Shown here one piece after another: positions 50,165-58,018 of a DNA stretch of 64,000 bases. The notes beneath the pieces were generated by a model. The model searched no databases. It was given only the letters and a program-made list of their open reading frames with translations, and had not been told where the DNA came from. This DNA comes from Ignavibacteriales bacterium (GTDB lineage: Bacteria; Bacteroidota; Ignavibacteria; Ignavibacteriales; Melioribacteraceae). The stretch spans positions 372,001-436,000 of the forward strand of contig JACKAB010000008.1 of NCBI GenBank assembly GCA_020635285.1, read 5' to 3'. Numbering within the stretch: the stretch's first letter is position 1; every line of letters begins with the position of its first letter. Position numbers and translations under genes: made by a program.

Positions 50165-50288
50165 TAATTTAACAAATAAAAACCGAAACTGTCTGATGTC
50201 AAGCTGGTAGAAAATCCGTAAGGATTTGCCTCGTAAGATTTTCGTAAGTAGATGAATACCAGTAAATAATTATAAATGTTATTGGCTA
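50165..50288 (-). repeat. attC-like site A (distal, degenerate)
   Basis: On the plus strand it starts ATTTAAC (50167-50173; minus strand GTTAAAT, an exact GTTRRRY box) and ends GTTATTGGC (50278-50286). An inner stem CTGGTA ... TACCAG with GAAAATC ... GATTTTC lies between. The outer arms pair only loosely, so it is the weakest of the five sites. It lies just after the stop of the esterase gene. Confidence 0.45.
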
Positions 50289-50295
50289 CAGTTTT

Positions 50296-51096
50296 TTATT
50301 TATTCTTCTCAAATATAAATTTCATTCCGTCATAAAAACTTGAATAGGGAATGTGTCCAGCATTTTCGTAAGTCATATAATCAAATTCCATTCGGTCGTC
50401 TAATTCATTTTTTATTCTCTTGGATAAATCCACTATTGATTGGTGTATTTCCTTTTTTGGGTCTAAAGGGTCAGCCAAAGAGTTTGCTACGAACAATTTC
50501 TTTCCTTTAAAATTATCTTTATTTTGGAAGGATTTATCTGCTAGTTTATTGAAATACGAATCCATATCTGCAAACCAACCCGCACAATTTCCAATGTAAT
50601 TGTCAAACAATTCTGGTTTTGATAAAAGGCATACATCACAAACAATCCACTCAAGGACTTACCTCGAACAGTTTTCTGTCCATTTGTGTGGTAATGTTTT
50701 TCAATATGTGGTATCAATTCGGTTTCTAGAAATGAAATGAAATTTTCGGCTTCAGGATTTTAACTTCGTAAGATGGCCTGCTAAGTGGCATCATATCTCT
50801 GTCGCGATCGGTGTTTGCGATGGCTACTATAATCATTTCCAACCCCAGTTTATATGTTACTAACCTTCCTTCTATAAGAGTAAATTCAGTTCCGTCCAAT
50901 AAAAACAAGACAGGATAGGTTTCGTTAGATACATCATAGTCTTTTGGAAGTGATACAATTAGTTGTCTATTCTCATTTAATATTTTTGATTGGATGCTGT
51001 CTTTAATTCCAATTTTGACATTAACATCTTGAGAATAAACAATACCTGTTTTTAAAAACCCAATAAGTACAAAAAAAATAAAATATAGTTTCTCAT
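50296..51096 (-). CDS. Cassette 5: secreted alpha/beta-hydrolase esterase, frameshifted
   Basis: Starts at ATG 51096 with a signal peptide, then SLPKDYDVSNETYPVLFLLD, typical of enterochelin-esterase/esterase-D-type hydrolases. The nucleophile region GKSLSGLFVMYAF lies near 50660, and the C-terminal His region is YENAGHIPYSSFYDGM. Two or three single-base shifts (near 51050, 50755 and 50620) break the frame, in A or T runs. Repaired length is about 265 residues. It is flanked by attC-like sites B and A and reads in the cassette direction. Confidence 0.7.
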
Positions 51097-51118
51097 TTTG
51101 CTGTTTTTTTTTTAATTG

Positions 51119-51253
51119 TTGCCAACGGTCTCAGGTATGCAACGTACTGCATTTCAGAGCTGCGTACTTGTACACCGGAACTAAGTTTGCAAAGAACCCG
51201 AAACTTGCGGAAACCACTGTCAGCCCTATGTTTTATACCCATTTTTTGGCTGT
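51119..51253 (-). repeat. attC-like site B
   Basis: Bounded on the plus strand by GCCAACGG (51121-51128) and TTTTTTGGCTG (51243-51253). The arms pair imperfectly: GGTATGCAACGTACTGC on the left with CCCTATGTTTTATACCC on the right (GGTAT/ATACC and AACRTA in register). Length 135 bp. It lies between the end of the DinB gene and the start of the esterase gene. Confidence 0.68.
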
Positions 51254-51266
51254 AGTGTTTTTATTT

Positions 51267-51733
51267 TTAATCCCATATTTCAGGACGATTAATTTTCATT
51301 GCTCTTAAATATGAAAGGAATTGTCCAGCGTGAACAGATTCGTGATATCCAATCCGTAATAAATATTTTCCAAGGATTTTCTTGTCACCATTACCAGGGT
51401 GAATAATTTCAGTTTCGTTTAATTCCGTATCCGAAAATTGTCGAACACTATCTAAAAAGTTTTTCTATAGGGTTCAGCAAATTCAAGTTCGTCAGTCACG
51501 CTAATGAATGGTCTATTTTTCCAAGGCGTTTTATAATTTGTCATATTCCCATTATTGATTATAATATTCCATCCATAATCGGCTTCTAACACGTGCCTAA
51601 CCATTTCTATGGCAGTTATTGCTTCTTCGTCTGGTTTCCAAAAATAATAGCTCTCAGGAAGTCCATTCCACAGCTTTATGCTTCTTCTTCTAATCTCTTC
51701 AAAATTTAATATTATGAGTTCGGATTGAGTCAT
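51267..51733 (-). CDS. Cassette 4: DinB-family protein, frameshifted
   Basis: ATG 51733 gives IKLWNGLPESYYFWKPDEEA, AIEMVRHVLEADYGWN and, after a one-base shift near 51458, ILGKYLLRIGYHESVHAGQF. This is the DinB four-helix bundle with His residues (VRHVLEAD; HESVHAGQ) placed for metal binding. Such proteins include thiol-dependent transferases (bacillithiol S-transferases), which would fit with bshC in this genome; that link is inference. Repaired length is about 155 residues, as usual for the family. Confidence 0.78.
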
Positions 51734-51766
51734 TTTCTTTGTATCAAGAATGTCATTTATACATTA

Positions 51767-51903
51767 CAGCCAACGTGTTGTGCTATGAATAGTTGCCGAT
51801 TGCGGGTTTCTTTCATGTCCAATTACACAGACCTTAATGCGTGCTACACCCACTGAATAACCTACTAAACGGCAATTATTTATGAGCACATGCTGTATGC
51901 TGT
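51767..51903 (-). repeat. attC-like site C
   Basis: Plus strand: CAGCCAACG (51769-51775 core) at one end, ATGCTG at the other. Left arm TGTGCTATGAATAGTTGCCG pairs with CGGCAATTATTTATGAGCACA on the right (51880s), nearly perfect over 20 bases with one bulge, as in attC hairpins with extrahelical bases. Length 137 bp. Lies between the membrane-protein and DinB cassettes. Confidence 0.75.
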
Positions 51904-51932
51904 TTTAATTTTTCAATTGATATATTATCTTC

Positions 51933-52316
51933 TCATTTTATTTTAAGTAAAAGAATAATAACTATTGTAAATATATTTCCAATGGCTGTCATTAGAATAT
52001 CAAAATAATCAATTGGATAACCCATAAAAAATTGAACATATTCCCATAGTGTAAGGCCTAAAAAGGAAAATAAGAATGCAAAAATAATTCTTCTGTGTAC
52101 AACGTTTTTATTTCTATAAAAAGCACCATAATAAACAAATGCTAAAACAAAAATCATTGCGCTGGCAAAAAAATTAGGCAACGTTCCTTGCAAAAATTCA
52201 AAAGATTCCGAAAGTTGAAGGTGTTTTGGTCTAATTATGCTTTTTATAATGATAACTCCGAGAACTGAAAATAAAAACCAGAAAAGTAATATTTTCAGTT
52301 TTGGTTTTTCAGTCAT
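51933..52316 (-). CDS. Cassette 3: small integral membrane protein
   Basis: 127 residues with four hydrophobic helices (ILLFWFLFSVLGVIIIKSII, FFASAMIFVLAFVYYGAFY, IIFAFLFSFLGLTLWEYV, and a C-terminal one). No family is recognised. The frame is intact. It sits alone between attC-like sites D and C, like many cassette genes of unknown function. Confidence 0.7.
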   Translation of the reverse strand: MTEKPKLKILLFWFLFSVLGVIIIKSIIRPKHLQLSESFEFLQGTLPNFFASAMIFVLAFVYYGAFYRNKNVVHRRIIFAFLFSFLGLTLWEYVQFFMGYPIDYFDILMTAIGNIFTIVIILLLKIK

Positions 52317-52436
52317 CTCTTTTTTAACTCATATCTAATATTTTGAAAATTCATATTCTTTATCGTTTTAATCTCAAAAACTATTATATTACAAATTCGC
52401 TAATTAGGGTGTTTAGATTGTGAGGATTTTAAATAG

Positions 52437-52570
52437 CACACAACGGTCTTGTATATGAAAAGTAGCGGATTTTTAAGTACTAACTTTTTGGATTATAACA
52501 GACCTTTAATTTATTCATTTTGTTTCGTTTAAGTATTTAAACCGCTATTTTTTATATACGTTGTTGCCAG
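52437..52570 (-). repeat. attC-like site D
   Basis: Plus strand: CACACAACGG (52437-52446) on the left, ACGTTGTTGCCAG on the right (52558-52570). Arms: TGTATATGAAAAGTAGCGGA on the left with CCGCTATTTTTTATATACG on the right, continuing into TTAAGTA/TACTTAA-like pairing inside. Length 134 bp. The last seven codons of the aspartyl-protease cassette are encoded inside its arm. Confidence 0.76.
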
Positions 52571-53415
52571 TAGTTTTTATTCGCATTACTTTTTCTAAAG
52601 CATTGTAAATAAATACTTTTCCAATCATATCATTAACTCCATAGATTCCAACTACACCTAATGGCTCTAATTCGGAAATATCATTGTTTTCCATATTTAA
52701 TGTAATTGTTTGGTTTGAAGATTTAATATCCAAATTCTTACTTTGGGAATTCTGTCTTCTGAAATCAACAGTAGAATCTTTTAATTCCAATGGAAATACA
52801 TTAAGGTCAATTTTTGAAATCGGTGTTCCTGTATCAAATAAAAGATTTATATTCTCATTTGCACTTGATTTAAAGTTGCCAATTAGGTAGCCATAATCAT
52901 TACTTATAGACACAAAGAAATCAGTTTCATCAACTTTTGGTTTTATAAATTCAATATTATTTTCTATAAAATCCAATTTAAAATCTTTTGATTTAAAATA
53001 GCCAAAACCAATTACTACTTGAAATTCTGTTCCGACTTGTTTGCTTACATCATCAATTTCGTTGTTTGCTGAAAAGAATGTCAAATCTTTCTCTATAATT
53101 TCGCCCACTTTTAATCGAGGAACAATTCCTTTTTCTAGTGCATATTCATTCCCATTTATATCAGTCATTATTATGTCTGACTTTTTCTGTTTTAAGTCCT
53201 AAATCATTTATAAGTGAAGTAGATAATTGTATTTGAGCAAAATCACCAAAATCAATCAAGGCTGTGTATTCTTTATTATTAATCTCAACCTTGGTAAAAA
53301 GCAGGTTATATGACGAAATTTCAAATTTTATATGCCCATTAGTTGTAGTCTTTATTTGAGAGAAACAACTACTTGAGTAAAAGGTAAGAACAAGAAAAAT
53401 TAAATATTGTTTCAT
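52545..53415 (-). CDS. Cassette 2: secreted aspartyl-protease-like protein, one frameshift
   Basis: ATG 53415 starts a signal peptide (MKQYLIFLVLTFYSSSCFSQ). Two retropepsin-like motifs follow: ALIDFGDFAQIQLS (D-F-G instead of D-T-G) and, in the second half, LLFDTGTPISKID with an intact DTG. A one-base shift near 53170 separates the halves; repaired length is about 289 residues. The missing Thr in the first motif may lower activity. The end of the gene runs into attC-like site D (stop TAG at 52547-52545). Confidence 0.72.
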
Positions 53416-53440
53416 TTTTTTTCAAAATTTGAGTTTACTT

Positions 53441-53448
53441 CAAAATTA
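53441..53448 (-). promoter_or_regulatory. Promoter -7 element of cassette 2
   Basis: The minus strand reads TAATTTTG, an exact TAnnTTTG (Bacteroidota -7 element), about 25 bases before the cassette 2 start. No clear TTG at the -33 position. It would let the cassette be expressed without a common promoter. Confidence 0.4.
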
Positions 53449-53517
53449 GAATTTTGTCTTGTAACGTCTAGTTAATAATTTTTTAATTAGTGTTAACTAG
53501 TGTTATTTTTAAATTAC

Positions 53518-53648
53518 TGGCAACGTTTGATGGTAGGGTGTCGTGCGGGATTTCGAGGCGATTTCCTATCAATTTACACCGGCTTTTTTACGAGCTACAA
53601 ACCTTCGCAAACCTCTGAAACCCGCATGCACTCTACCATGTGTTAGCC
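53518..53648 (-). repeat. attC-like site E (best palindrome)
   Basis: Plus strand: TGGCAACG (53518-53525) on the left, GTTAGCC (53642-53648) on the right. Left arm TGGTAGGGTGTCGTGCGGG with following ATTTC; right arm GAAACCCGCATGCACTCTA with following CCA. The arms pair along 22 positions with two or three mismatches and one unpaired base, and about 64 bases lie between them. The stop codon of the MarR gene is inside the right-hand core box (GGCTAAC on the minus strand). Length 131 bp, within the known attC range. Confidence 0.82.
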
Positions 53649-54092
53649 ACCGTTATTATTCAATAATCGTAATAATTCCTTACTAAATTCATCTTTATCT
53701 GCTAGTTTTCCAAAAAAAGTAACATCAAAACTTTCCACTTCTTTAATAGAGTTTTTTAGAGTATCAAGCCCCTTATCTGTCAAATTAATTACTTTCGCCC
53801 TTGTGTCAGTTTTATGTTCTTTTCTTTTTAATAGTTTTTTTTCTATTAGTTTTCTTATAACATTTGAAGTCATCATTTTATCAATGTCTATAAATTCAGC
53901 AATTTCTACTTGTGTTATATTCTCATTTTGATTTGTTAACCAATAAGAACTTGCCAAAATCACAAATTGAGTATGTGTTAAATCAAATTTTTTTAAAGTC
54001 TTCTTGATTTCTCTTTGCCAAAGGTTTGTTGTTTTCCATAAGAGAAATCCATTACTCTCACTTGGTGTTCCAAATTTAAATAAGTTTGTCAT
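53643..54092 (-). CDS. Cassette 1b: MarR-family regulator
   Basis: 149 residues with the winged-helix layout of MarR: THTQFVILASSYWLTNQNEN, ITQVEIAEFIDIDKMMTSNV (recognition helix) and the wing KKLLKRKEHKTDTRAKVINL. It starts one base after the SRPBCC gene ends, so the two share a cassette and an mRNA. It may control the cassette's own promoter. Its stop lies in the core box of attC-like site E. Confidence 0.88.
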   Translation of the reverse strand: MTNLFKFGTPSESNGFLLWKTTNLWQREIKKTLKKFDLTHTQFVILASSYWLTNQNENITQVEIAEFIDIDKMMTSNVIRKLIEKKLLKRKEHKTDTRAKVINLTDKGLDTLKNSIKEVESFDVTFFGKLADKDEFSKELLRLLNNNGG

Positions 54093-54093
54093 A

Positions 54094-54510
54094 TCAAATC
54101 ATTTTTGCCATTTTGGAAAGATTATCCATTGCCTTTGGTAATTCATTTACTAATTTTTCGCCAATTACTTTTGAAAATAAGAATGTCAATAGACCTCTTA
54201 TCTTAACTCCGTGTGTAATATATATTTCACCATCTTTTTCTTCCATTTCGTGAATAAAATCCATCTTGGTTAATGGTAAAAATGAGCGACTTGTGAATTC
54301 ACATAATTTATCTACCGAAATTAATTCAAATTTTGATTTTGGTCCTTTTGTTGGTTTTAGTATTCCAAAAATCCCGACTTCAAATTTCCCATCAAGTTCT
54401 GAAAACTCTACTTCCTTATCCCACTTATTCCAATTATCAACATCAGTCCATAGTTTCCATATTTGTTCTTTTGTTGCGTCTGTTTTAATGGTTACTTTTT
54501 TTGTCCACAT
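54094..54510 (-). CDS. Cassette 1a: SRPBCC (polyketide cyclase/START-like) protein
   Basis: 138 residues. TIKTDATKEQIWKLWTDVDN and WNKWDKEVEFSELDG are the first strand-helix region of SRPBCC ligand-binding proteins; the long C-terminal helix ends LVNELPKAMDNLSKMAKMI. It probably binds a hydrophobic small molecule. The gene follows a GGAT ribosome site and a TATCTTTG promoter element, and is followed at once by the MarR gene. First gene after the attI-like site. Confidence 0.85.
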   Translation of the reverse strand: MWTKKVTIKTDATKEQIWKLWTDVDNWNKWDKEVEFSELDGKFEVGIFGILKPTKGPKSKFELISVDKLCEFTSRSFLPLTKMDFIHEMEEKDGEIYITHGVKIRGLLTFLFSKVIGEKLVNELPKAMDNLSKMAKMI

Positions 54511-54536
54511 ATTATTATCCTTTTAAAATTATTCTG

Positions 54537-54544
54537 CAAAGATA
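54537..54544 (-). promoter_or_regulatory. Promoter -7 element of cassette 1
   Basis: The minus strand reads TATCTTTG, an exact TAnnTTTG match, 27 bases before the ATG of the SRPBCC gene. No TTG is found at the expected -33 spacing. It lies inside the first cassette, between the attI-like core and the gene. Confidence 0.5.
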
Positions 54545-54606
54545 ATAAAATATAATATACGCATATATAATAAACAAGTATATTTTGATATAATTCGGTT
54601 TATGGT

Positions 54607-54656
54607 GGCTAACGTCTCAATATATACAATTGTATATAGCAGGACTATATGTTATA
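54607..54656 (-). other. attI-like or short attC-like site beside the recombinase
   Basis: Plus strand GGCTAACG (54607-54614; minus strand CGTTAGCC) followed by the perfect 18-bp palindrome TATATACAATTGTATATA (54621-54638) and TATAGCAGGACTATATGTTAT. The core matches the right-hand box of site E, and the position, between the recombinase start and the first cassette gene, is where attI lies in integrons. The palindromic body could equally make it a very short attC. Confidence 0.55.
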
Positions 54657-54693
54657 TTTATATGTATATATTACGAAATATAAAATATTATAT

Positions 54694-55541
54694 ATGAAGA
54701 AACAAGAAATAATAGAAAAATTCCATGAAAAGCTTAGAATAGAGAAATTATTCTAAGCAAACCATTAGAAATTATTTATCCGCTCTAAAATTATTTTTAG
54801 AATATATTAACAAATTTCATTTAACGGATGTAACTGACAAAGAAATTCAAAATTATATGTATTACTGCGCAACTGAGAAGAAATATTCTTACTCATCAAT
54901 GAAGCAGGTAATAGCAACAATAAGTTATTTATATAAAAAGATTTTTAGTAAACCAATACCGGAAGCATTAAATATAGAGCTTAGAAAACCACATCCTTTA
55001 CCGATCGTCTTATCAGCAAAAGAGATATCAAATATTTTATTTGTGACCAAAAACCTTAAACATAGAGCTATTTTGTTGCTAATATATTCCGGAGGTTTAC
55101 GGCTGGCTGAATTGATTAATTTAAGAGTTGAAGATGTTGATTCAGTAGCAATGAAAATACACGTAAGGCAGGGAAAGGGAAAAAAAGATAGATATATAAT
55201 GCTTTCCGAAAATGTACTGAAATTATTAAGAGAATATTACAAAGTATATAGACCAAAGGAGTTTATTATTGAAGGGTTAAAAGGTGGAAAATACAGTTCC
55301 CAAAGTGTTCAAAGTCTTTTTAAAGCAGCAATAAAAAAAAGTGGAATAAAAAAAAGCAACTGTTCATTCATTACGTCATAGTTTTGCGACACATCTTTTA
55401 GATGAAGGAACTGATATTCGCTATATCCAAGAATTGCTGGGGCACAAACGACTTGAAACAACTCAAATATATACTCATGTTTCTTCTTACTCAATTAATA
55501 AAATTAAAAGTCCCGCAGATTTATTAGATATTACAATTTAA
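54694..55541 (+). CDS. Tyrosine recombinase of the cassette array, frameshifted twice
   Basis: ATG 54694 opens MKKQEIIEKFHEKLRIEK; one base is shifted near 54750, after which TIRNYLSALKLFLEYI continues the N-terminal SAM-like domain, and another near 55365. Repaired length is about 280 residues. Catalytic set: Arg in SGGLRLAELINL, Lys in QGKGKKDRYIML, H-x-x-R in VHSLRHSFATHLL, His in ELLGHKR, Tyr in TQIYTHVS. The end, KIKSPADLL, is like that of integron and related integrases. Between the Lys and the HxxR motif I see only about 40 residues with no ALxxxxP...W segment, so the IntI-specific insertion seems absent. It faces away from the cassettes, as intI does. Confidence 0.85.
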
Positions 55542-55608
55542 CCTTTTCAAACATTTCCCTTTTAATAGTATATTTACTTTCTATAAAATAATAACTGGAG
55601 TTTATTTA

Positions 55609-57290
55609 ATGAGTGTTGATGATAAAAAGTAATTTACTCAATGATTGGTGTGAGTAAATATTATGATAAAAACCTATTCCTTAAAAACATATATCTCTCA
55701 TATTTTTATGGAGCAAAAATAGGCGTACTGGGACTTAACGGTTCTGGTAAAAGCTCACTGCTGAAAATACTTGCCGGAGTTGATAAAGAATTTAACGGAG
55801 AAACCACTGTATCACCAGGCTTTACAATTGGCTTGCTTGAGCAAGAACCTCAATTAGATGAAACAAAAACTGTAAAAGAAATTGTTGAAGAAGGTGTTAA
55901 ACCGGTTGTGGATGCGCTAAAAGAATACGATGAAATTAATGCAAAATTTGCCGAAGAAATGACAGACGATGAAATGACTGATTTACTTGAACGACAAGGT
56001 AAGGTTCAAGATAAATTAGATTCTATGAATGCTTGGGATTTAGATGCTCGCTTAGATATGGCAATGAATGCACTTGGCTGTCCTCCGGGAGAAACAAGTG
56101 TAAGTGTTCTTTCCGGTGGTGAAAAAAGAAGAGTTGCATTGTGCAGACTATTATTAAAGAAGCCGGATATTTTATTATTGGATGAACCAACAAACCATCT
56201 TGATGCGGAAACAGTTTTGTGGCTTGAATCAGAACTTAATAGATATCCGGGAACTGTAATAGCAGTAACTCATGATAGGTACTTTTTAGATAATGTTGCC
56301 GGTTGGATTTTAGAACTAGACAGAGGTGAAGGAATTCCCTGGAAAGGAAACTATTCATCATGGCTTGAGCAAAAACAAAACAGACTTCAACTGGAAGAAA
56401 AAAAGCAAACTGAGAAACAAAAAACTTTACAGCGAGAATTGGATTGGATCAGAATGTCTCCAAGCGGAAGACATGCAAAATCAAAAGCCAGAATAACTTC
56501 TTATGAGAATATGTTGAAAGAAGAAAAAGAACAAGTTCAGAAAGATTTAGAAATTTATATTCCCGCCGGACCTCGTTTAGGAAATGTAGTTATAGAAGCT
56601 GAAAATGTTGCAAAGGCTTTTGGTGATAAATTATTATTTGAGAACTTAAATTTCAAACTCCCTCCCGGAGGAATTGTCGGTGTAATTGGTCCAAATGGAG
56701 CTGGTAAAACTACTTTATTTAGAATGATTATTGAACAAGAACAAGCTGATGCCGGCTTATTTAAAGTTGGGGATACTGTAAAACTTGCTTATGTTGATCA
56801 AAGTAGAAATATTTTAAACGATAATAAAACTGTTTGGGAGACAATTTCAGAAGGGTTGGATGTAGTAAAATTGGGCAATAAAGAAATGAATTCCAGAGCT
56901 TATGTTGGTCAATTTAATTTTACAGGCGGAGATCAACAGAAAAAAGTGGGAATACTTTCCGGCGGTGAGCGAAACAGAGTTCATTTAGCGAGAGTATTAA
57001 AAGAAGGTGCCAACGTAATTTTACTTGATGAACCAACTAATGATTTAGATATAAATACACTTCGTGCGCTTGAGGAAGGATTGTTAAATTTTGTTGGTTG
57101 CTTAGTAGTTATAAGTCATGATAGATGGTTTTTAGATAGAATCTGCACACACATTTTAGCTTTTGAAGGTGACAGTAAAGTTGTTTGGTTTGAGGGTAAC
57201 TTTTCTGATTACGAAGAAAATAAAAGAGAAAGATTAGGCTCGGCGGCAGATGTTCCACAAAGAATAAAGTATAAAAAATTAGTTAGATAA
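55609..57290 (+). CDS. ettA: Energy-dependent translational throttle protein EttA (ABC-F)
   Basis: ATG 55609 has GGAG 9 bases before. After MSVDDKK the frame is shifted by one missing A in an AAAAA run near 55630; repaired, it reads VIYSMIGVSKYYDK into the long frame. It has two ABC modules: Walker A GLNGSGKSS and GPNGAGKTT, signatures LSGGEKRRVALCRLL and LSGGERNRVHLARVL, Walker B ILLLDEPTNHLD and VILLDEPTNDLD, with the arm/linker between (LDWIRMSPSGRHAKSKARI). About 560 residues, like EttA. It binds the ribosomal E site and gates translation with energy state. Confidence 0.94.
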
Positions 57291-57298
57291 ATTTTTGT

Positions 57299-57329
57299 AA
57301 CGTCGACTTTTAGTCGGCGTTTTTTTTTT
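57299..57329. terminator. Terminator between ettA and the convergent hydrolase gene
   Basis: AACGTCGAC-TTTTA-GTCGGCGTT hairpin with a run of nine T after it on the plus strand; it ends ettA. Confidence 0.85.
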
Positions 57330-57350
57330 CTGGTAGAATAAAATTTCAAG

Positions 57351-58016
57351 CTAAGCAAGACTTATAATTTTATTAATTTCTTCACTAACTTCATCAGCTT
57401 TAGAGTGAGTCATAAAATGACTTCCGTCTTTAATAACAATTGGATTTTTAATTTTACTGATTGGAAATGTTTTATCATTACTTCCGTGAATATGAAATAA
57501 ATTATTAACTTCTGAATTATTGCCTTTCAATTTACAATTTTACCAAATGACCATCTAAAATAATTATCTGTGCAATTGTTTATCATTTGAACAAAAAGCG
57601 TTCTCCTTTTTCTGAATTATACCCAAAAAGTCTTGCCCAGAATGGAAAACTCTTTAAAATTAATTTTTATTAAAGAATTTATAAATTGGGAAGAACTTAA
57701 AAATTTTCAAAGAAAGTGGTTTTTCATTTTCTGATTTGATGCTGGAGATAAGTAAGATTTTTTCCACGGGAATTAATTTAGAAATTTCTTGAACAATAAT
57801 TCCGCCAAATGAATGTCCGACCAAAATCAATTTTTCATTTTCAATATTAATTTGTCCAGACATTCTTTTTACATACTGGGCAAGGGATTCTTCGGTTTCC
57901 GGTTCAAGCCAATTTAAATAATTGATTTCACCGGTTGTAATTTTAAGATTTTCAAAAAGTCTTTGATCAAAACCTAATCCGGCAAGAAAATAAATTTTGA
58001 GTTTATCGGAATTCAT
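57351..58016 (-). CDS. Alpha/beta-hydrolase, frameshifted 3' part
   Basis: From ATG 58016: IYFLAGLGFDQRLFENL, the nucleophile elbow LILVGHSFGGIIVQEI and, after several shifts between 57660 and 57530, HIHGSNDKTFPI (the Asp region) and VIKDGSHFMTHSKADE (catalytic His). Stop TAG at 57351. All three triad positions can be found in repaired sequence of about 220 residues. The substrate is unknown. It begins 2 bases after the bshC stop, so the two are in one operon. Confidence 0.72.
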
Positions 58017-58018
58017 TC

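Larger units (their letters stand above)
50165..55541. mobile_element. Integron-like element: tyrosine recombinase plus five-unit cassette array
   Basis: Five units follow one another from right to left: (1) SRPBCC+MarR, (2) aspartyl protease, (3) membrane protein, (4) DinB, (5) esterase. All genes are on the minus strand, and each unit ends in a 120-140 bp imperfect palindrome bounded by GTT core boxes (minus-strand R' boxes: GTTGCCA, GTTGTGT, GTTGGCT, GTTGGCA, GTTAAAT; site order E, D, C, B, A). A further CGTTAGCC core lies before unit 1, next to a tyrosine recombinase pointing the other way. This is the standard order of integrons (integrase <- attI -> cassettes). The genes are unrelated to each other, as in cassette arrays. 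It is bounded on the left by the aroA copy and on the right by ettA. Confidence 0.78.

Noticed and set aside
53643..54510. SRPBCC/MarR pair as a toxin-antitoxin system
   Set aside because: Neither protein resembles a known toxin, and MarR regulators are common partners of metabolic genes.
50165..54656. A prophage or transposon as an explanation for the accessory region
   Set aside because: No phage structural genes, no transposase and no terminal inverted repeats are visible; the regular gene-plus-palindrome order fits a cassette array better.
50165..54656. CRISPR array
   Set aside because: The palindromes are 600-1000 bases apart, differ in sequence and have genes between them; there are no short regular repeats or spacers.
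54694..55541. Calling the recombinase a classical IntI
   Set aside because: The segment between the Lys motif and HxxR is too short to hold the IntI-specific insertion, so only a general tyrosine recombinase call is supported.
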